DNA of 64,000 nucleotides from CAVZZV01 sp963779845 (GCA_963779845.1 CAVZZV010000001.1:868001-932000); one strand, 5' to 3'. Counted from the first letter of the stretch, positions 47,133 to 56,879 are shown. A program made the numbers and translations. Notes: generated by a model from the sequence alone, not told the origin.

Positions 47133-48752
47133 TCAAGGACCCAACAATAAAAACTTTTCCCTGGCTGTAAAATTATTTGTTAATACTGTTACAAAATATA
47201 TTCCGGCAGGCTGACTCTTTCCCGCGAAATCCTTTGCATTCCATTGGATGGAATATGAACCTTTTTTCTTCTGTCCGTCCTTATATTCCCATATCTTATG
47301 CCCTGCTACATCATGGATGAAGATAGATACCTGATCCGTATTTTCCAATTGATATTTTACATTTACCTGGTCACAGGAAGGATTTGGAAAAATACTGATC
47401 GAATTATGATCAGGGTCAAGAAAATGCTCGTTTATATCAGTATATAATGAATCTGATTTAATGATTGTAAAATAATCCCGAACGCTATTTCCATTTCCGT
47501 CGGCCTCATAACACAAGAAGTAAACCTTCATCTTTTTCTTTCCCTCCACATCAATTACCAAAGAACCTTCGATATCCTTACCACTATACGTTACCGGGAA
47601 AATTGAATAATGAGCATTATTGGAAACAGCATCCCCGCCAGGCGCAACCTCAATAAAAACTGTCCCCTTATTCCCAATTAATCCAGAAGGTTTTATGTAA
47701 GCCCCATCTCCGTCTTCCCTGCCGTTCCCTCCATTAATAATATTGGATTCATTAAGTTCCGTAGTTTTACCAATTAAATTATTCAATAAAAAAGAGCGTT
47801 CATAAATGGCATTATGCCCCTGAAGAATCAAATCCACGCCGCCTCTCTCAAGTTCTGTAAGCCAATAGTCCCTTTGTTTTTGAGCAGTTGAGCTTACATC
47901 CGTTTCATGATAACCTCCACTATGAAAAGGACGATGCAAACAGGCAATTAACCAATCAATTTTGTCACTTGGAATGTTATTCAAGTCCTTTTTCAACCAG
48001 GTTAGCTGAGCCTTGTTAATATCATCAATTTCGGTCGAGAGCATAATGAAATGGACGTTTCCATAGTCGAACGAATAATAATCAGAACTCCCGGAAGGAT
48101 ATCCTCCAGCTTCACCATTTGATGGCATGGAAAAAGTTTTCCTATAATTTACCAGATCATCATGGGTATCATGATTTCCTTCCAGGGTAAATAGGGGAGT
48201 ATTCTTCAATACAGGATAAAGAGGTTCAAAAAATGTCTTCTGCAATTCCTCTAGTTCATCATTTTCTGTCTGATCTCCCAATGATAAAACCAAATCTGCA
48301 TTATAGCTCCCATTATTAAAGGCTTTCCAGTTTTCAACATTCTTAATCCGGACTTCATTCTGCGCATAACTGGTCTGACCAAAGTCGGAAATCACCCAAA
48401 ATCTGAAGTCGTCTCTGGTACCAATGTCTGGGGAAGTTACAAAGAATAGTTCGTCGTTCGAGGACATTCCATCAAGGGTATAATAGTATTTTGCATTCGC
48501 CTTAAGTGAACTAATTGAAACAATATGAAATTTTGCGGAATCATTTTCGGTTTTTAATTCTGATAAATTTTCAATATCAGTCCCATACCATATCTTTCCA
48601 ATACTCTCCATTTCCGAATTCCAGCGTACAGTTATCCCGGTAGATGATAGTTTTTGAAGGTAGGGCTCAAATACAGTCTGCCCGGATAAACCAAAACTGA
48701 ACAGATTTAGGAGCATCCAGAGCCCCGATAATTTCCCCAAACGCTTCTTCAT
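47133..48752 (-). CDS. Purple acid phosphatase-like metallophosphoesterase 3 with T9SS signal
   Basis: This 539-residue secreted phosphoesterase is a close paralogue of the first one, with the same motif spacing: FWVISDFGQTSYA, VLSLGDQTENDE, TLEGNHDTHDDLV, LIACLHRPFHSGGYHE and LILQGHNAIYERS. The last motif reads GHNAIYE rather than GHNHIYE, so one expected His ligand is replaced by Ala. Its N-terminal domain is the purple acid phosphatase fibronectin-like type. It differs from the first by a C-terminal FlgD-like T9SS domain (ISIFPNPSCDQVNVKYQLEN to PAGIYFVTVLTNNFTAREKFLLLGP). It is the first phosphoesterase gene transcribed in the operon after the GH27 gene. Confidence 0.9.
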   Translation of the reverse strand: MKKRLGKLSGLWMLLNLFSFGLSGQTVFEPYLQKLSSTGITVRWNSEMESIGKIWYGTDIENLSELKTENDSAKFHIVSISSLKANAKYYYTLDGMSSNDELFFVTSPDIGTRDDFRFWVISDFGQTSYAQNEVRIKNVENWKAFNNGSYNADLVLSLGDQTENDELEELQKTFFEPLYPVLKNTPLFTLEGNHDTHDDLVNYRKTFSMPSNGEAGGYPSGSSDYYSFDYGNVHFIMLSTEIDDINKAQLTWLKKDLNNIPSDKIDWLIACLHRPFHSGGYHETDVSSTAQKQRDYWLTELERGGVDLILQGHNAIYERSFLLNNLIGKTTELNESNIINGGNGREDGDGAYIKPSGLIGNKGTVFIEVAPGGDAVSNNAHYSIFPVTYSGKDIEGSLVIDVEGKKKMKVYFLCYEADGNGNSVRDYFTIIKSDSLYTDINEHFLDPDHNSISIFPNPSCDQVNVKYQLENTDQVSIFIHDVAGHKIWEYKDGQKKKGSYSIQWNAKDFAGKSQPAGIYFVTVLTNNFTAREKFLLLGP

Positions 48753-48859
48753 AATAATAAATTTTCATGAATTAGAAATCTTCATTAATCCCCTCAAGGC
48801 TAATTAATTTAACCTCGATGGGACCTTTCCTAAAAAATTTCCTACTTTAAAAACCCAGT

Positions 48860-50155
48860 TCAATCAGTGCTTTCAGGAGATAATAAAAAAACAAGTGTTT
48901 CGTGAGGTTTAATTTGGACTTTCATGCCATTGCTTATGTTTTGCAGGGATTCATGTTTCCAAACATCATAAACATTATATTTGGCATTAGAATCCAATTG
49001 AATGTCATCCCATACAACACTTATTTCCCTGTCTTTTGAATAACGATTCAGGAAGGCAATGGCAATTCGTCCATTACTTAAAGGCTTTTTCCAGACTTCG
49101 GCACAATCATTTCTCAACACCCTTGTCGCCTGCTTACCCAGAGAATCCTGGTCAATAGCGATAATGTCTTTGTTTAAAAGAATCGATTTCGTAATGTCAT
49201 CCATATTCCGGATATCACATCCAATCATTAATGGAGCAGCGATCATACACCACATGCTCATTTGAGAACGATACTCAATTTCATTACATCCTCCCCCTTT
49301 CACATTTCCTTTATTATTTAGTCCTACCACCAGCATATCTGGATCATTCCAACCTCCTGGCCCTGCAAAACGTTCGAGATTTGTTGCTGCATCCAACGAT
49401 GCCATTATTCCAATAGGACTTATTTTATTGTTAGGACTGTCCCACATATCATAAACATCATAGGAAGTACGCCACAAATGGCCGCCGACCTCTTTTCCCC
49501 ATAACCAGGGTGAACGGGGACCCCATTCACAAATACTGAAAACAATTGGCCTTCCGGTAGCTTTTAAGGCATCGCCCATAGCCTTATACCGTTCAATAGC
49601 CATTTGGTAATCGTTATTATCAGAAACGAAATCAGGACAAAAGCAATAATCATATTTTAGATAATCCACTCCCCAATCTGCAAAAAGCTGAGCATCCTCC
49701 TTTTCATAACCATAACTACCAGGCATTTCACCACACGTTTGTGTTCCGGCATCCGAATAAATTCCGAATTTAAGTCCCTTACTATGAACATAATCAACCA
49801 AGGCCTTCATTCCTGAAGGAAACTTTTGGGGATCTTCGAAAAGTTGGCCTGATACGGAATCCCTTCCACCATGCCAATAATCATCAATGACAATATATTC
49901 AAATCCTACTCTCTTTAAACCAGTTGAAACCATGGAATCGGCTGCCTCTCTCACTACCTGCTCACTCACATTCTTGCCTACTGCATTCCAACTGTTCCAA
50001 CCCATCGGAGGTGTCAGGGCAAGGTTATCACTCGCCGATTCAACATTGACTGCCTGGGCTTCCCCCTCTGAAGTTTTTTCAGTGCAACTCGAGTTAATAA
50101 TAGAAATTGCAATAAAGATGAGACCAGATAAGTGTATTTTAGAAAATGTTTTCAT
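48860..50155 (-). CDS. GH27 alpha-galactosidase-like lipoprotein
   Basis: This 431-residue (from ATG 50155) lipoprotein, with Cys near residue 24 (INSSC), is a GH27 enzyme that should release terminal alpha-galactose or alpha-N-acetylgalactosamine. LTPPMGWNSWN is the hallmark start of the domain, followed by YIVIDDYWHGGR and KFGIYSDAGTQTCGEMPGSYGYE. The nucleophile is expected to be Asp169 in KYDYC, and the acid/base Asp lies in WRTSYDVYDMW. The C-terminal beta-sandwich is present. The length is normal for the family. A frame start at 50167 is also possible. Confidence 0.9.
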   Translation of the reverse strand: MKTFSKIHLSGLIFIAISIINSSCTEKTSEGEAQAVNVESASDNLALTPPMGWNSWNAVGKNVSEQVVREAADSMVSTGLKRVGFEYIVIDDYWHGGRDSVSGQLFEDPQKFPSGMKALVDYVHSKGLKFGIYSDAGTQTCGEMPGSYGYEKEDAQLFADWGVDYLKYDYCFCPDFVSDNNDYQMAIERYKAMGDALKATGRPIVFSICEWGPRSPWLWGKEVGGHLWRTSYDVYDMWDSPNNKISPIGIMASLDAATNLERFAGPGGWNDPDMLVVGLNNKGNVKGGGCNEIEYRSQMSMWCMIAAPLMIGCDIRNMDDITKSILLNKDIIAIDQDSLGKQATRVLRNDCAEVWKKPLSNGRIAIAFLNRYSKDREISVVWDDIQLDSNAKYNVYDVWKHESLQNISNGMKVQIKPHETLVFLLSPESTD

Positions 50156-50186
50156 TTGTTTCTCCAATTTTGATTTTAGTTTGGCA

Positions 50187-52232
50187 TTAAATTATATTTA
50201 GATCAATTTTGTGATACCCCAGTCCGGCGGGTATTTCAATCTTTTGTTTAGGGCCAGCGGAAATATCCATACCTTTACCGTCTATGGAAATTTTCATGTC
50301 CTTACCATATGAATTCAAAAAATCATCAGAAAGTTCCAGTGTCCATGACGAGGGATTTTTTTCAAAATATTTGCAATAATGATCGTCAAAATAAAAGCCG
50401 ATCTGAAGACCGTATTCTTCCTCATTACTAATGGACGAATGAAGATAAGCACAACATTCGTTAAAACCCATCCAGTCCTTATGCTTATACTTTTCAATCC
50501 AATTCGTATTATTGGTTAGGTTTATTCTTCTTCCACCAACTATCTTTGAAGAAACCAGTTCAGCGGTTGACATACTTGAAAGTTTATCCCATCCCGCTTC
50601 GTCCGTATCGGCCGGATTATCTGTTCTTTCGGTCAGATCCAGGTCATGGCAGGTAAATTGATCTGGCATCATCATGCTGAATTCTATTGTCAGGTCATGT
50701 CCAACGTAACATTCCCGACTGACACCTATACCAGAAATAGCTGCCACTCTGCCGTTATCATCGCCTCCATGTGTTCCTTCCATTAACTCTGCACCAGGTC
50801 TTACTTCTGCCGAAAGCGCAACAACTCCAAAGGCTTTTTTAATAGCGTCGATTCCGGATTTATAAATAAATAGCAGATCATTTGAAGGTACCGGCTTACT
50901 TCCGCGTCTAACATCGACCACTTCATTATACCATTCAGTTACATTCATCTCTCCATCAATAGGACTTCCCCACCACGGGCCAGGGGATGAGTCAAGGTCC
51001 CAGTTCATATGAGACCATGCACGATGGCCCTGAATTTCAAAAACGCCCCGTTTGAGCCCTTCTTCAAGGCCCTCTTTAGTAGATCCGTAATTCTGATAAT
51101 TCCCGAACGTATCCACAAATGGGACTATATCCCAAGGAACTTCAATGGTTTTGGTCTTTGGATTTGCATAACCGGGAGTAATGTTCTGTACCATTACAAG
51201 CCCTTCCTTTTCAAGAGGTTCGATCAGATATTTTATGAGGGTCTCCTTGCTTGGAGTAGGATAATGCCATCTAAGGCTGTAAGCATGTTCACTGCATCCG
51301 ATATCATCCATGATAAAAATAAAGCCATTATCGAAATTATCATTAAATACCCCGTAACCAATCGAATATACCAGTGAATTTCTGAATATTTCCCTCATAG
51401 CCGGGTATTTCCGATACCAATCTTTCCCGCCGCCAATCCAAATTACTTTTACGGAGTCGCTGATATTTCTTACTACTAATTGCGGATTTCCATCAATTTT
51501 TCCAATAACATCTACTGAAGCTGAAGCTGCACAATGAACAATATTTATTGAATCATTGGAGGTGCCTGTCTCTTTTATGTCTAATGTAATTCCATTCGCT
51601 TCAGGAATGCTTTTTATAGCAATCCGGGCTGTATCTGGAAGCGAGATTCCATTTACATTCTTTGTGATAAAGTGGTTTTCTTTAAATGAAAATTTATTTT
51701 TAATCCCCTCCAATGAGACACTACTTGTGCCGAGATATTGGATACCTGCCAAATCGGCAATTTCTTTTGTTTTGATATTATCAAATAAAATAATCAGACT
51801 CATTCCGTATTGGTCCACTGCCTTCTTCAAAACGGAATACTTTGCTGAATTTCCCTTTAATTTATCAGGATCTGCCAACCAAACAGCACAACCATATTTC
51901 GCCCGGGCTGCCCCATCCAGAAACCTGTTTATTTGTAAACGCTGCTCGTCCAGTCTTAGTATGTCAAAAGGTATCCCCCATATTTTGAGCATCGTAATAA
52001 TATCGATAAACTCGCCCCCTTCAACTCGATGGTTATCAATATTATAACTTTGAGGATCCCTCCATTGCTCATCAATGATTACCAATACGCGGTTTGTTTT
52101 TAATTTATGCCCGCTTTTAACTTCTGAAACAGGTTTATCAGAAGTAATATTTTTATTTACCTGATCACAACTTATCAGGAGAAGAAGGCTAAAAAAGCCA
52201 ATGATTAACAAATACCTAAGCGCCTTATTCAT
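50187..52232 (-). CDS. Unassigned lipoprotein with polysaccharide deacetylase-like motifs
   Basis: This 681-residue lipoprotein (lipobox Cys22) is not clearly a member of a family I can name. The N-terminal 150 residues resemble a ThuA or glutamine-amidotransferase-like Rossmann fold (RVLVIIDEQWRD, FIDIITMLKIWGIPFDILRLDE). The central part has FIFIMDDIGCSEH at residues 304-316 and QGHRAWSHMN at 401-410, similar in position and type to the Asp-Asp and His-x-x-x-His motifs of NodB-type polysaccharide deacetylases. The last 90 residues look like a beta-sandwich. It is the first gene of the long minus-strand operon and may remove an acyl group from the glycan; this is inference. Confidence 0.55.
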   Translation of the reverse strand: MNKALRYLLIIGFFSLLLLISCDQVNKNITSDKPVSEVKSGHKLKTNRVLVIIDEQWRDPQSYNIDNHRVEGGEFIDIITMLKIWGIPFDILRLDEQRLQINRFLDGAARAKYGCAVWLADPDKLKGNSAKYSVLKKAVDQYGMSLIILFDNIKTKEIADLAGIQYLGTSSVSLEGIKNKFSFKENHFITKNVNGISLPDTARIAIKSIPEANGITLDIKETGTSNDSINIVHCAASASVDVIGKIDGNPQLVVRNISDSVKVIWIGGGKDWYRKYPAMREIFRNSLVYSIGYGVFNDNFDNGFIFIMDDIGCSEHAYSLRWHYPTPSKETLIKYLIEPLEKEGLVMVQNITPGYANPKTKTIEVPWDIVPFVDTFGNYQNYGSTKEGLEEGLKRGVFEIQGHRAWSHMNWDLDSSPGPWWGSPIDGEMNVTEWYNEVVDVRRGSKPVPSNDLLFIYKSGIDAIKKAFGVVALSAEVRPGAELMEGTHGGDDNGRVAAISGIGVSRECYVGHDLTIEFSMMMPDQFTCHDLDLTERTDNPADTDEAGWDKLSSMSTAELVSSKIVGGRRINLTNNTNWIEKYKHKDWMGFNECCAYLHSSISNEEEYGLQIGFYFDDHYCKYFEKNPSSWTLELSDDFLNSYGKDMKISIDGKGMDISAGPKQKIEIPAGLGYHKIDLNII

Positions 52233-52468
52233 TGTGTGAAATTTAACTGGTCTCCCAGATTTTTTAACATTAAAATTAAAGGCTATCTAAAAAGGTTTTG
52301 GATCATAGAATTGTTCACCAATTCCAAAGTATGAAAACACTCGCCTTACAAAGCCTGAGCATCATAAGGCAAGTGTTCAATAATTTATAAAACTAATAAA
52401 TCAAATTGGCATACCTCCTATTAGACAGAATCTAATAAAACAACTGATTAATCCAGGACTTCTGGCTC

Positions 52469-53776
52469 TTATGACTTGCGCAATTTTTTAGCAGTATTTT
52501 TTACTCCATCAATTATCATATCCAAATCCTCAATTGTTAATAGTGGATTCATAGGAAGATTAATTTCACGAGCATAGAAGAATTGTTCGGCGTGGTGACA
52601 TAGTTTATCCGGATAATTGTATTTTTCTTTTACGCCAGTTAAATGATAAGTAGGCTGATAATGCAGAATCCCCTGTATACCTTCTTCCTGATAAAGTACT
52701 CTCATAAAATCGTCCCTGGATGCTCCTAACTCTTTTTCCTCAATACAGATTGTATAAAGGTGGTAGGCATGATAACAATTGGGGTCTTCATAAACTGGAG
52801 TTACCCCCTTTATTCCCTTTAATCCTTCATTAAGATAATGACTTTTTTCCCGGCGTTTATTGATTAGCATATCTAATTTTCGCAGTTGAGCCCTACCCAC
52901 AGCAGCCTGAGCTTCTGTCATACGATAGTTGTTGCCCCATTTGCCTGCGTCCTCTATAACGTTAAAATGAGAAGGGATCCAATAGTCCAGTTCCTTTTTT
53001 TCCATTTTAATGTCACTGAATTCGAACTTTGTTTTTTTAGGGTCCCAATGGGTAATACTCATTACTCTCATCCTCTGAATCACGTCACAAAATTTATCAT
53101 TATTGGTAACAACCATTCCTCCTTCACCCAAGGTGGTCATGTTTTTAAGGGAATGAAAACTAAAGCAGCCTATATCACCAATACTTCCGGCCATTCTGCC
53201 TTTATATTTAGCACCATGTGCATGGGCACAATCCTCCATGACATACAAATTATGTTTTTTGGCAATTTCCATTATGGGGTCCATATCACACATTTGTCCC
53301 GCATAATGGACGACATAAATAGCTTTAGTTCTAGGCGTAATTTTATCTTCAATTTTTTTTGGATCGATATTAAAAGTTCTTGGGTCAATATCAGCATATA
53401 CAGGTTTAGCCCCTTCTTTTAAAATGACAAGTGAAGTAGCAATAAATGTATTCGGAGTCGTAATGACTTCATCACCTTCTCCGATTCCGAAAACTTGCGT
53501 GGCAACATGCATTGCGGTGGTGCAATTGGAAGTAGCAAAGGCATGTTTGACTTCAAATCTTTCTGCAAATTCCTTCTGAAATAATGCTACCTGAGGACCC
53601 ATAGTCTGGGCTTCCTGTTTCATTGCTCTGAGAACAGCCTGCTGCTCATCTTCGTCGAAAATTGATCCGAAGAATGAATAGGGTACTTTTATGTTAACCC
53701 CATCGTTCATATGATACCCTGAAGTTATTCCTCCCTCGGTATCAGATCCTGTGTACTTTAATTCTTTTACTGCCAT
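52469..53776 (-). CDS. DegT/DnrJ/EryC1/StrS family aminotransferase
   Basis: This 435-residue PLP enzyme transfers an amino group to a keto sugar, usually a nucleotide-linked one. The PLP lysine is Lys211 in SFHSLKNMTTLGEGG. Other family segments are FATSNCTTAMHVATQVFGIGEGDEVITTPNTFIATS, VHYAGQMCDMD and VMEDCAHAHGAKYKG. The family substrate is normally built in the cytoplasm and no signal is present. It is divergent from the AraC regulator, and no other sugar-nucleotide genes are adjacent, so here it may act on a sugar freed from the glycan. Confidence 0.88.
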   Translation of the reverse strand: MAVKELKYTGSDTEGGITSGYHMNDGVNIKVPYSFFGSIFDEDEQQAVLRAMKQEAQTMGPQVALFQKEFAERFEVKHAFATSNCTTAMHVATQVFGIGEGDEVITTPNTFIATSLVILKEGAKPVYADIDPRTFNIDPKKIEDKITPRTKAIYVVHYAGQMCDMDPIMEIAKKHNLYVMEDCAHAHGAKYKGRMAGSIGDIGCFSFHSLKNMTTLGEGGMVVTNNDKFCDVIQRMRVMSITHWDPKKTKFEFSDIKMEKKELDYWIPSHFNVIEDAGKWGNNYRMTEAQAAVGRAQLRKLDMLINKRREKSHYLNEGLKGIKGVTPVYEDPNCYHAYHLYTICIEEKELGASRDDFMRVLYQEEGIQGILHYQPTYHLTGVKEKYNYPDKLCHHAEQFFYAREINLPMNPLLTIEDLDMIIDGVKNTAKKLRKS

Positions 53777-53818
53777 TTCATTTCTTTATTTGGTTTATAC
53801 TTTCTGTATTTGTATACT

Positions 53819-53847
53819 CAAAATTACGCGATTTTGTATTCTTCAAA
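53819..53847 (-). promoter_or_regulatory. Candidate promoter of the DegT-family aminotransferase gene
   Basis: On the minus strand TAATTTTG (53826-53819) matches the Bacteroidota -7 consensus TAnnTTTG, and TTTG (53847-53844) lies 17 nt upstream as a possible -33 element. The start codon follows about 40 nt downstream. Confidence 0.4.
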
Positions 53848-53914
53848 TAGTACTTATCAATTCTTTGTTAATACTTTTTTACGGTTAATCTCTTACTTTA
53901 AGAATAATTTATCG

Positions 53915-53922
53915 TATTTTTG
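53915..53922 (+). promoter_or_regulatory. Candidate -7 element for the AraC-family gene
   Basis: TATTTTTG matches TAnnTTTG and lies 30 bp before the ATG at 53953, which suits a short leader. No clear TTTG element is seen 20 bp upstream, so confidence is limited. Confidence 0.35.
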
Positions 53923-53952
53923 ATATTTCAGTATTAATCTCATTAAAATAAG

Positions 53953-54828
53953 ATGAAAGTCTCAACCATAAGTTTACAAAAGGATCCATACAAATCATTT
54001 ATCGTTCATACAGAAAAAGATCCCTTCACTCCCTGGCACCATCATTCCGAATACGAACTAGTGCTGATAATCAAAGGAAAAGGCAAAAGAATGGTGGGAG
54101 ACAATGTTTCGCGGTTTTTCAAAAATGATCTTATATTTTTAGGACCCTATATACCTCATCAGTGGGTTTGTGAGGGAACTGAAGAAAAAAGTACAATTGA
54201 TCCCCAGGATGAAGCATTTGTCATTCAGTTTAGTTATGATTTTTTAGGAACCAAATTTTTCGAGATCCCTGAAAACATCGGTTTAAAAAGATTTCTTATC
54301 GAATCGACCCGTGGGTATGAATTTTTTGGAAAAACTAAAACTCATATTATTTCGATTCTTCATAGCATGATGACAATGAACGATATTCAGCGTCTTTATG
54401 CATTAATCTCGCTCTTTGAAAAGTTAGCTTCAACTAATGAATACCGCTATCTGGCGAGCCCTGGGGTAAACGATAAATTTTCCTCTAAAGGGGGCAAACA
54501 AATGCAGGATGCAATGCAATTTATTTTGAACAATTTCCAGACTAATATCCAGGTTCAGCATTTATTATCTATTACAAACATGTCATATGCTGCATTCTAC
54601 TTAGCTTTTAAAAGAACCTATTTGATGCCGTTTAAGGATTACCTTCTGAAGGTGAGGGTAGGATATGCCTGTAAATTGCTTACTGAAAAATCTATGAATA
54701 TTTCCGAGATAGCCTTTTTATCCGGGTTCGAAAACCTGGCAAATTTTAATCGTCAGTTCAAACGACTCAAGGGAACGACTCCGACTAAATTCCAGCGACA
54801 GTATGAAGAGAAAGCAATTAATGTATGA
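53953..54828 (+). CDS. AraC-family transcriptional regulator
   Basis: This 291-residue regulator has an N-terminal cupin sensor domain (PWHHHSEYELVLIIKGKGKRMVGDN, about residues 25-100) and a C-terminal AraC-type double helix-turn-helix (about 185-285: NIQVQHLLSITNMSYAAFYLAFKRTY then MNISEIAFLSGFENLANFNRQFKRLKG). Proteins of this type sense a sugar or its breakdown product and activate nearby genes. It is divergent from the DegT aminotransferase and lies between the two minus-strand catabolic operons, so it probably controls one or both. It is the only transcriptional regulator of the locus visible here. Confidence 0.9.
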   Translation: MKVSTISLQKDPYKSFIVHTEKDPFTPWHHHSEYELVLIIKGKGKRMVGDNVSRFFKNDLIFLGPYIPHQWVCEGTEEKSTIDPQDEAFVIQFSYDFLGTKFFEIPENIGLKRFLIESTRGYEFFGKTKTHIISILHSMMTMNDIQRLYALISLFEKLASTNEYRYLASPGVNDKFSSKGGKQMQDAMQFILNNFQTNIQVQHLLSITNMSYAAFYLAFKRTYLMPFKDYLLKVRVGYACKLLTEKSMNISEIAFLSGFENLANFNRQFKRLKGTTPTKFQRQYEEKAINV

Positions 54829-54888
54829 TTATAATAAATTGCTTATCCCAAAGAATCCTTTTTATACTGGTAAAATTAAAGTGTGGTT

Positions 54889-55521
54889 ATGGAAATATTA
54901 AATTTGATCACAAAGGAAATTGATGTACTAAATTCTGAAGTTTTATTTGATACCTATATTTCTGAGGAGAATATTAATTCATTGTTTGAATTTCACAATT
55001 CAGACTGGAAGTTCCAGGATGAATGGCTCACCGGGATCAATCATAAGGAGACTGCTGGGATGGCTATCTTTAAACAAGATTTTCCGGGCAATATATTAGT
55101 GGAATTTGAAGGAAGAACAGTTCCTCCATCGAGTCATGATATTGATTTTATGTGGAACGGAGAATGGGATGAAGTTCTGAACAGTTGTGGAACTGCATAT
55201 ATTGGGGGAATAGCTGGCTGGTGGAGTGGCAGGGTAGGGATTGAAAAATCGCCCGAATACAAATTAAGAGCTACAACCCAAGAATTCAGTTTGGAACCAG
55301 GAAGAACCTATAAAATTCAAGCCGGGAGTATTAATGGAAATTGTTTCATCTTTATTGATGGTAAATTAATTCTGGAACTACAAGATCCTGAACCAATTGA
55401 TCAGAATAAATTTCAAAAAATTGGCTTTACAGTGTGGAGTAGTCATATCCAGATAAAAGATATAATAATACGCCGTATTCGATGGAGCCCTTTAAATTTG
55501 AAATATACGAAAGAGTTCTAA
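54889..55521 (+). CDS. Concanavalin-like hypothetical protein
   Basis: This protein of about 210 residues follows the AraC gene in the same direction. I chose ATG 54889; a GTG two codons upstream (54883) is also open. The segments WLTGINHKETAGMAIFKQDFPGNILVEFEG, DIDFMWNGEWDE and YKIQAGSINGNCFIFIDGKLILEL are typical of concanavalin-like jelly-roll domains (DUF1961/YesU or 3-keto-disaccharide hydrolase-like). YesU relatives occur in pectin-utilisation clusters. There is no signal peptide, which suggests a cytoplasmic protein. The function is not known. Confidence 0.6.
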   Translation: MEILNLITKEIDVLNSEVLFDTYISEENINSLFEFHNSDWKFQDEWLTGINHKETAGMAIFKQDFPGNILVEFEGRTVPPSSHDIDFMWNGEWDEVLNSCGTAYIGGIAGWWSGRVGIEKSPEYKLRATTQEFSLEPGRTYKIQAGSINGNCFIFIDGKLILELQDPEPIDQNKFQKIGFTVWSSHIQIKDIIIRRIRWSPLNLKYTKEF

Positions 55522-55640
55522 GGAGAGAGGCAGTTAACACATCTGGTGTATCAATAAAGCCTGGTGGCTCCATTAATATTTGCATTTCCTTCCAGACCCG
55601 GTCATTTGAAAATTCCAATCAGGTAAATAGGTATAGATGA

Positions 55641-56879
55641 TCAATTTTTCATCAACCCCTTTCTAATTGCATCTTCTCCAATTAATGCATCCTGAGGCAA
55701 TGAATTATTGCTGGTAAAAGATAACATTACATATGGATCTTCTATATCATTTCTGCTCTCATCAATTTCTCCGTTTTCATTAATTACTTCCGCAAGATTC
55801 AAACCAAGATGCTCTGCCAAAAATTTATATACCGGTATTCTTTTTGGATAGGAATAATCATGCAAACCCTCAGGAAAATGCACGCTATTTACATTGTCTT
55901 CAGCGTTATAGAAGGAATATATGTATTTGAGATATGGGTATTCGAGAGTTGGCTCGGTAATAGTCCAGTCAGCACCATCGGATATTATAAGTAAGGGTTT
56001 TGGGGCAACCATGGCTGCAATTTCTGCATTGTTGGTAAAGTGGACTTTACTTTCATGAATGGGTAAACCACTTTCACATTGGCAACCGCCAAAAAAATGA
56101 GCGGACACCATAACTACCGGAACACTGACGCTAACCCTGTCATCAATTGCGGTTAGCAGGAAAGTTTGAGTACCGCCTCCCGATGCACCGGTAACACCAA
56201 TGAATTTCGGGTCAACGTCGGATAAGGATTGAAGGAAATCGAGAGCTCTAACGCTATTCCATGTCTGCACAGTCATTGCAAGTGGCATATCATGATATTT
56301 CCAGATACTATCTGATACCGGTTTTTCAATTTTAGCATTCCGGTCTAATTGTTTGATATTTTCGCCATAGGCGAACATATTATAACTTAATACTACTGCT
56401 CCCATACGTGCCAGAGTGGCGCACCGCTCCTGCATGTCTGGTCTGAACCGTCCAAAAACCGAAAGTGTATCTCCCTCAAAATGACCATGAGGACAAAGAA
56501 CAGCGGGATGCGTTTCCTTATCATCCATAGGTCTGTAAAGATTACCACATACATAATATCCCGGGAAACTTTCAAAATAAATATTTTCGACAGTATAGCC
56601 ATCCTTAATTCGTTTTTCTGAGATAACTGAATTTAACGGCGTCCGCTCGGGAAGTGGAAAAAGATTCATCCCTTTAAGTATCTCTTTTCTTAATAATTCT
56701 TTCCGCTTTTCCCATTGCTCCTTGTTCGAATACATGGATTTGAGCTTGGATAATTCCGCTGCTCCCTCCTCAATAGTATAATATTGATCCTGACGTAAAA
56801 CAACTTGTTCTGGTTCGCTTTTGGGTTTACATCCAAAAACAAAAAGTAAAAAAATGAAAGATAAAAAAGAAGTTTTCAT
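55641..56879 (-). CDS. Acetyl-xylan-esterase-like alpha/beta hydrolase lipoprotein
   Basis: This 412-residue lipoprotein (Cys17 in FVFGC) is an alpha/beta hydrolase. The nucleophile elbow is GASGGG with Ser233, and HPAVLCPHGHFEGD forms the oxyanion region. LPLLIISDGADWT (Asp) and PEGLHDYSYPKR (His) give the other likely members of the triad. It resembles the dienelactone-hydrolase or acetyl-xylan-esterase group often found in PULs, and probably removes acyl esters from the glycan or its fragments. It is the last gene of the second minus-strand operon. Confidence 0.82.
   Translation of the reverse strand: MKTSFLSFIFLLFVFGCKPKSEPEQVVLRQDQYYTIEEGAAELSKLKSMYSNKEQWEKRKELLRKEILKGMNLFPLPERTPLNSVISEKRIKDGYTVENIYFESFPGYYVCGNLYRPMDDKETHPAVLCPHGHFEGDTLSVFGRFRPDMQERCATLARMGAVVLSYNMFAYGENIKQLDRNAKIEKPVSDSIWKYHDMPLAMTVQTWNSVRALDFLQSLSDVDPKFIGVTGASGGGTQTFLLTAIDDRVSVSVPVVMVSAHFFGGCQCESGLPIHESKVHFTNNAEIAAMVAPKPLLIISDGADWTITEPTLEYPYLKYIYSFYNAEDNVNSVHFPEGLHDYSYPKRIPVYKFLAEHLGLNLAEVINENGEIDESRNDIEDPYVMLSFTSNNSLPQDALIGEDAIRKGLMKN

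Noticed and set aside
52886..53422. A 178-codon plus-strand open frame inside the aminotransferase gene
   Set aside because: It is opposite to a conserved DegT-family protein with an intact PLP lysine; the frame is a by-product of codon bias.
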